DNA of 37,528 nucleotides from Azolla pinnata (Eukaryota > Streptophyta > Polypodiopsida > Salviniales > Salviniaceae), in the NCBI GenBank assembly GCA_037176905.1, contig JBBBWG010000537.1:1-37528 (forward strand), in the 5' to 3' direction. The position numbers were made by a program, and so were the translations under genes. Of this stretch, positions 33,336 to 37,528 are shown in pieces (the first letter of the stretch is position 1; each line of letters begins with the position of its first letter). Below the pieces are notes generated by a model that had not been told where the DNA came from, searched no databases, and was given only the letters and a program-made list of their open reading frames with translations.

Positions 33336-33848
33336 GCGAATCGCATTCATCGGCTCAGGATTAGCTCGTTTCGAGACAGAGTTTGATGCACGATTGCGTA
33401 GTTCTAATCGCTGCTAGCATACGATACCTGCCGGCGATGATCCGGGTCCGATGGTCCACCCAGCGTTAGCGACGTCGATCTCTCGACCGACAGCGGCGCT
33501 GCAGCTGATCGGCGGCTCTCGCCCCGCACGATGATCATCTCGCTCGGATCGGCGCCAACAGCTGCGGCCGCGTTCGTGGCCGGGGCTGCAAACAGAATCA
33601 CTAGATGATCAGCCCAATATATCTGCGGTGCAATTCTCGTGGGATCGTCTTCGCAGGTGTAGGTACTGCAGCGTTTACTTACCTGCAATGGCGCATGTTA
33701 GACGAGCGGGAGCAGCAGTGGCCGTGCGGAAGCAGCTGGTGATGACGATCAGGAGCTGAAGGAGCGCGAGTAGGAATGCGGCACGGAGCTTGGTGGAATC
33801 GAGGCGGTTTGCAATGGCAGCAACGTGGGGCGGAATGTTGGGCATCAT
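32747..33848 (-). CDS. EPIDERMAL PATTERNING FACTOR-like secreted peptide precursor, three exons
   Basis: Exons 33848-33683, 33585-33428 and 32953-32747 (166+158+207 bases) give 176 residues. Residues around 21-45 form a signal peptide (LRAAFLLALLQLLIVITSC). Exon 2 is a variable pro-region rich in Ala, Ser and Arg. The C-terminus is the mature peptide: GSRPPQC, then cysteines at 132, 136, 139, 142, 167 and 169, ending WRCKCGGKLYMP. This matches the EPFL pattern (GSRPPxC ... WKCKCGNxIYxP). Asn156 is a possible glycosylation site in the loop. Family members are apoplastic ligands of ERECTA-family kinases controlling stomata and organ growth; the GSRPP and SWKC-type ends are nearest the EPFL1/2/3-like or EPFL6-like members, but the subgroup is not settled. 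The last acceptor (TCTAAG|GGTGG) is weak, and exon 3 could start farther upstream in frame. The start is one of two adjacent ATGs. Confidence 0.85.
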
Positions 33849-33892
33849 GATCAAGACCAGAGATCCGATCATCGACATCAGTTGGATGAGGA

Positions 33893-33942
33893 TCATCATC
33901 ACCATCGCCACCACCACCACCACCACCACCATCATCATCATG
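33893..33942. repeat. CAT/CAC microsatellite upstream of the EPFL gene
   Basis: About 50 bases of CATCAC/CACCAC immediately 5' of the EPFL start on its strand, likely in the leader. The same motif as the large tracts at 2955-5370. Confidence 0.85.
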
Positions 33943-36900
33943 CAGCTGGCTGATCTGCTCCAGTAGCACAGCTGTTTGATTCTGCAGCTGCAGCAGCTAC
34001 CATACCATATGATCACAGCACAACAGGGCACATAAATCGGATTGCAGGCGCTCAGCTAATTACTACACAATCCGCTGCCTCAATCGAACTAGGGATTGAG
34101 GCATCATTCAGCTCTTAAATTACACCATTAGAGGGGGCTAATCATGTAATTATGCAGTGATTTTGGAGGGGAAGGGGAAGGGGAAGGGGGCAAAAGAGCA
34201 AGAAACAAAAGCTCCTCTTTATACTATTTTGTAGACTGTTCACAATTTCAATATTCTCTACATATGAGTTTGAATTCACACCACTTTACATTTCAAATAC
34301 ACACAGACAGACACACACACACACACATGCATGCATGCATAGACATGTATCAATTGCCTACTTTCTAATGATACCTTTGTGTATCATTAGAATTTGGGCC
34401 CCAAAAGCCTCTGGACAACTTCCAATGAACCATTGGCAGACTTGATTGATATTTTGTGAAATGCAATCCCGAGATCATCATCGATTGATCGATCTGAATG
34501 AATGGCATGTGGGCACCATCAGCTTTTGCTCTTCCGCCCATCAGTTCGCCTGCCATCATATATCTATCGTTCACACCGAACTATCCAAACTCTTCGCATT
34601 TTCCAGACCCCTGGCCTCGATTCCAAAACCCAACAGTCGGATCTCGCGGAATCCCATGCCAACTGTGTACCACTCCTCCTCTACATGGCTAAACTATCTC
34701 GTTAATTTCTTCTTGTAAAGGTCTTTGAAAATGTAAAGGAAATTCTCTTTTTATTCCCCGAATGATCCACCTTAGTAAATTTGGATTTGAAGCCGCAAAA
34801 CGGCAATTACATCTTGGGAACTTATACATGTTGAAGTTGACTGATCATCAACTATTTCCGAACCGAGGGCAAATTATACAACAACTCAATTGAGTTGTAA
34901 ACGAGCCCAATTGCGACTTATTATTGGCATTAATGCAGAGGATATCAGTTGATTCCAAAATGGGGGATATGAGCAATAATTTTGACAAGCTTCCCCACGG
35001 GACCTTCTCTTCTAACCACTTTCAGGCTTCATTCACTGTGTTGAACGAGGTTGAAGGTTTAGACCAATCATAATTCATCGCCTTTAGTAAGCTACGCCTC
35101 TCCGTGCTGACTCTGAATATATAGATAGATATACACAAGAATGTTAACATAAGTTTAATTCCCTTGAGATTGAATCGCTTCTAATCGAGATCTTCATCAT
35201 CATGGGGAGGGGTTGATACATATAATATGCCTTAGGGCTAAAAAACAAAAAGAGGATCCTTCGGAGTCACTAAGATTCGAGATAAGATGTCGGGCCGCAG
35301 GTGCTGATCATAGTTGGAATTTGTAAAATATGGGCACAAAAGAGCTAACTTGGCATGCAAATTTTCCCTAACAACATCATCGATTTCTGTAAGAATCACC
35401 AGGTCCTCTTTATCCCTGCACAATGCCGATACCATTAAAAAAAAGTATATGGTTTGGCATCGCTGATCGATAATGACTGCGTGCCCACAATAACATTCCA
35501 CACACACCATATGTCTGTTAGGTGGCGGCATTGAATCGGCTTTTTTATGTTTCCAGCTTTTGCTCCATATCTAGCAGCACCGGAGACTACACAGATGTAG
35601 TCATCTGCAGAAAGGTTAATTTGTCCCCATACTTTCGGTGGTGGATTTGTCGCTAGATTTGTGTCAATCGTGACATCAAATTATATGCATCGCTAACTCA
35701 AAAAATCTGGATAGTATTTGTTTAATCTATCGGAATTATGCCAAGAATATCAACGATATTGCAATCATCAACAAAGGCGCCGCCCACAATCGACTAATTG
35801 CAGTGCCAATAGTCGCGAGAAACTGTGAGTCGCAAGCGATCGAGGCAAAGAGTAAGTAAGAGCAGCAACAGAATTCGAATGAATAATTCGATTATAAAAT
35901 CGGAGGAGCTGGCGCCGATGGATGGATGGATGGATGGATCACGTCCGATACTAATCACACGCTCTTGACATTAGAGAAATAGAGAAAGCATGAATCAGAT
36001 GATGATAACAGAGCTAGGGTCGCACACTCTTTATATTTGATAACAAGATGGGCGAGTTGTAATCAGTTTGGCAATTAATTTGTTATAATGATCCGGCCAA
36101 CTAATTACCTGCAACCATCGACATTAATGAAATATATATTATGCATATACAGATATATATCGCATTGTAGTTGTTGGGGCAATGACTTCGATTTTGGTTT
36201 TTTTTTCTATTGATTCCGATGGAATCCGCGACGCATTGGTAGAGATTCTTCGACTTGTGCAGGATCATTTCCAAAGTGTTGTCGCTTTCACCTATCTGTA
36301 TCTGATCTGATGTGTACTATCATCTACCGATATTGCTGCACTTTCTTTAATAAATCGCCTTGAAGTTCATTTAATTAATTAAATATTAGCAGCAATCGTG
36401 AAGTCACGACGCAGCATCTGGACGCTAATTATCGATTCTGTGCAAGTCGAGTCCGCTAATCAATCACCCAATAAATCAATGCAGATGCAGGGATCAAATG
36501 GGCGAATTACGGGCAACACCTAAGGTGGTGGGCGAACGAGCTGGAGGGGGAAATTAAAACAGTAGTGATCATCGTCGATTTTGCAAGACCCACGTTCGAT
36601 TCGTAGTACAGTATTAAGCCGTAGCCTCTGTCGATTGATACGAAGGAATTGAAGTGTGGATCGTGTTTCGATTCGAGTCCTGCAGCCGTCAACTGGAAGG
36701 GATTGATGATGGATATTGCAGATCAGTACTAGCGCAGCATTGTGATATAATCATTATAGTCAACGAGGCGTAGTATAAGTAGATGTAATGGGGCTTTTCA
36801 TGCCCGTGAATGTGATCATTGGTTCAATGAAATATGGGCTGGATCTGCTTGGATTTGTAAATGTGATCATTCGTGATTCGTTCGGAGTCGTCTATAATTG

Positions 36901-37232
36901 GGCTGCACTCGAGCGTTGAAATTCAGGCCAGCAATATTCATCCTCATGATCATCATCTCGACCGCGCTGGTGGCGCTAGATTTGATGAAGGTGGAAGCTG
37001 GAGGGAGCTTGCAGGTCAGACATGGCGGATCAGTGATCACAGCAGAGGACGGGTACGGTTGGGCCGAGCAGGAAGAAGAAGAAGAAGCTGTTGTTGTTGT
37101 TGTTGTTGGTGGTGCAGGTGGAAATTAAAAGAAGGCAAAACCAAAAGCATGGGAATGATCGACGTCAAACACGATGACGATGGACTGCAAATCAGCTGCG
37201 ACGATTTCTGTGCGAGCTATGGGCGTTCTGGG
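33943..37232. other. Long interval without a recognised gene
   Basis: About 3.3 kb of AT-rich DNA. Contents I can name: GGGGAA repeats at 34168-34190, a CACA/TGCATG run at 34307-34340, GGAT repeats at 35919-35937, and scattered short open frames. The longest minus-strand frame (35238-35531) begins MPPPNRHMVCVECYCG and has no recognised domain. The 36898-37128 frame starts at TTG and is doubtful. Confidence 0.5.
34168..34190 (+). other. Putative G-quadruplex motif
   Basis: Four runs of 4-5 G separated by AA on the plus strand (168-171, 174-177, 180-183, 186-190 of the 34-kb block), which meets the usual G4 pattern. It lies about 320 bases upstream of the EPFL ATG, on the strand opposite to the gene's sense strand. 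Confidence 0.6.
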
Positions 37233-37240
37233 TATATAAA
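37233..37240 (+). promoter_or_regulatory. Candidate TATA box for the right-edge gene
   Basis: TATATAAA, 103 bases upstream of the ATG at 37343. A start site near 37265 and a leader holding a GA repeat (about 37302-37320) would fit. Confidence 0.5.
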
Positions 37241-37342
37241 GGACAATGAACGCAAAGCTTCCTGCAGCAGGATTGATACATGAGATCAGACACAGATCAG
37301 AAAGAGAGAGAGAGAGAGAGTAGTGGTCAGCTGCTTGCCTGC

Positions 37343-37528
37343 ATGGATCTGCTGCACTTAAACCACTGCATGCCCAGCAAAATGAGCAATCCAGCCGCAG
37401 CGACGATGGCGGCGCGGATCAGGCTGCTGCAGCTAGCCGCGTTGGCTGCGGCCTTCATCTCCACCCTTGGCGGCGGCGGCAATACGGTACTCGTCGTGGC
37501 CCAGGGACGCGGCCCCGGCGGAGCAGCG
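37343..37528 (+). CDS. N-terminus of a probable secreted protein, cut by the window edge
   Basis: The frame is open for 62 codons to the last base. After about 21 residues with several alternative Met comes a basic then hydrophobic stretch, MAARIRLLQLAALAAAF, typical of a signal peptide; the in-frame Met at codon 22 may be the true start. The following residues are Gly-rich and end GRGPGGAA. High third-position GC resembles HPPD. There is too little to name the family. Confidence 0.55.
   Translation, partial: MDLLHLNHCMPSKMSNPAAATMAARIRLLQLAALAAAFISTLGGGGNTVLVVAQGRGPGGAA

Noticed and set aside
35238-35531. 97-codon minus-strand frame
   Set aside because: No recognisable domain, no repeat relationship and no splice partners; too weak to call.
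36898-37128. 76-codon frame that looks like a small secreted peptide
   Set aside because: It begins at TTG, the first ATG leaves a weak signal peptide, and the C-terminal part is a GAA/GTT microsatellite. No family match.

Overview
This is nuclear DNA of a flowering plant. The genes are plant families with short introns, and the exons of the 4-hydroxyphenylpyruvate dioxygenase gene are very rich in G and C at third codon positions, which points to a monocot or early-diverging angiosperm. That placement is an inference. The sequence shows no viral genes, no rRNA or tRNA gene, no CRISPR array and no bacterial operon.

Layout from left to right. Positions 1-715 hold a decayed LINE endonuclease piece on the minus strand and an AT-rich dispersed repeat. 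A TGCATG minisatellite follows (716-1393), then a 193-bp tandem duplication (about 2057-2440). A two-exon GPI-anchored lipid-transfer-like gene lies on the minus strand (2726-4444); its intron is almost wholly CATCAC repeat, and a second CATCAC tract lies upstream of it. AT-rich repeats fill 5764-6800. A three-exon CYSTM gene is on plus (7585-8879). A glutathionyl-hydroquinone reductase gene on minus (9583-11704) and an HPPD gene on plus (13134-15994) face away from each other across about 1.4 kb that carries a ~178-bp tandem repeat. The PAF1/ELF7 transcription-elongation gene is on plus (18098-23068), tail to tail with an eleven-exon Sec14-like gene on minus (24456-29662). After a repeat-rich gap comes an EPF-like signalling peptide gene on minus (32747-33848), about 3.4 kb without a recognised gene, and the first codons of a probable secreted protein gene running off the right edge.

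The genes do not form a pathway or cluster; this is an ordinary eukaryotic neighbourhood. Exons were joined by hand using GT-AG boundaries, reading-frame continuity and family alignment from memory. For the six complete genes the summed coding length is a multiple of three. Two quinone-related enzymes (GHR and HPPD) are neighbours with divergent promoters, but I see no evidence that this is more than chance.

The most notable points are: simple repeats that have entered coding sequence (a (CCCTAA)9 array encoding an Asn-Pro run, and a His/Asp run, both in HPPD); the repeat-filled intron of the lipid-transfer gene; a GC-AG intron in the Sec14 gene; a W-box-containing inverted repeat upstream of the lipid-transfer gene; and several undescribed tandem or dispersed repeat families. 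I did not find a convincing new biological system.
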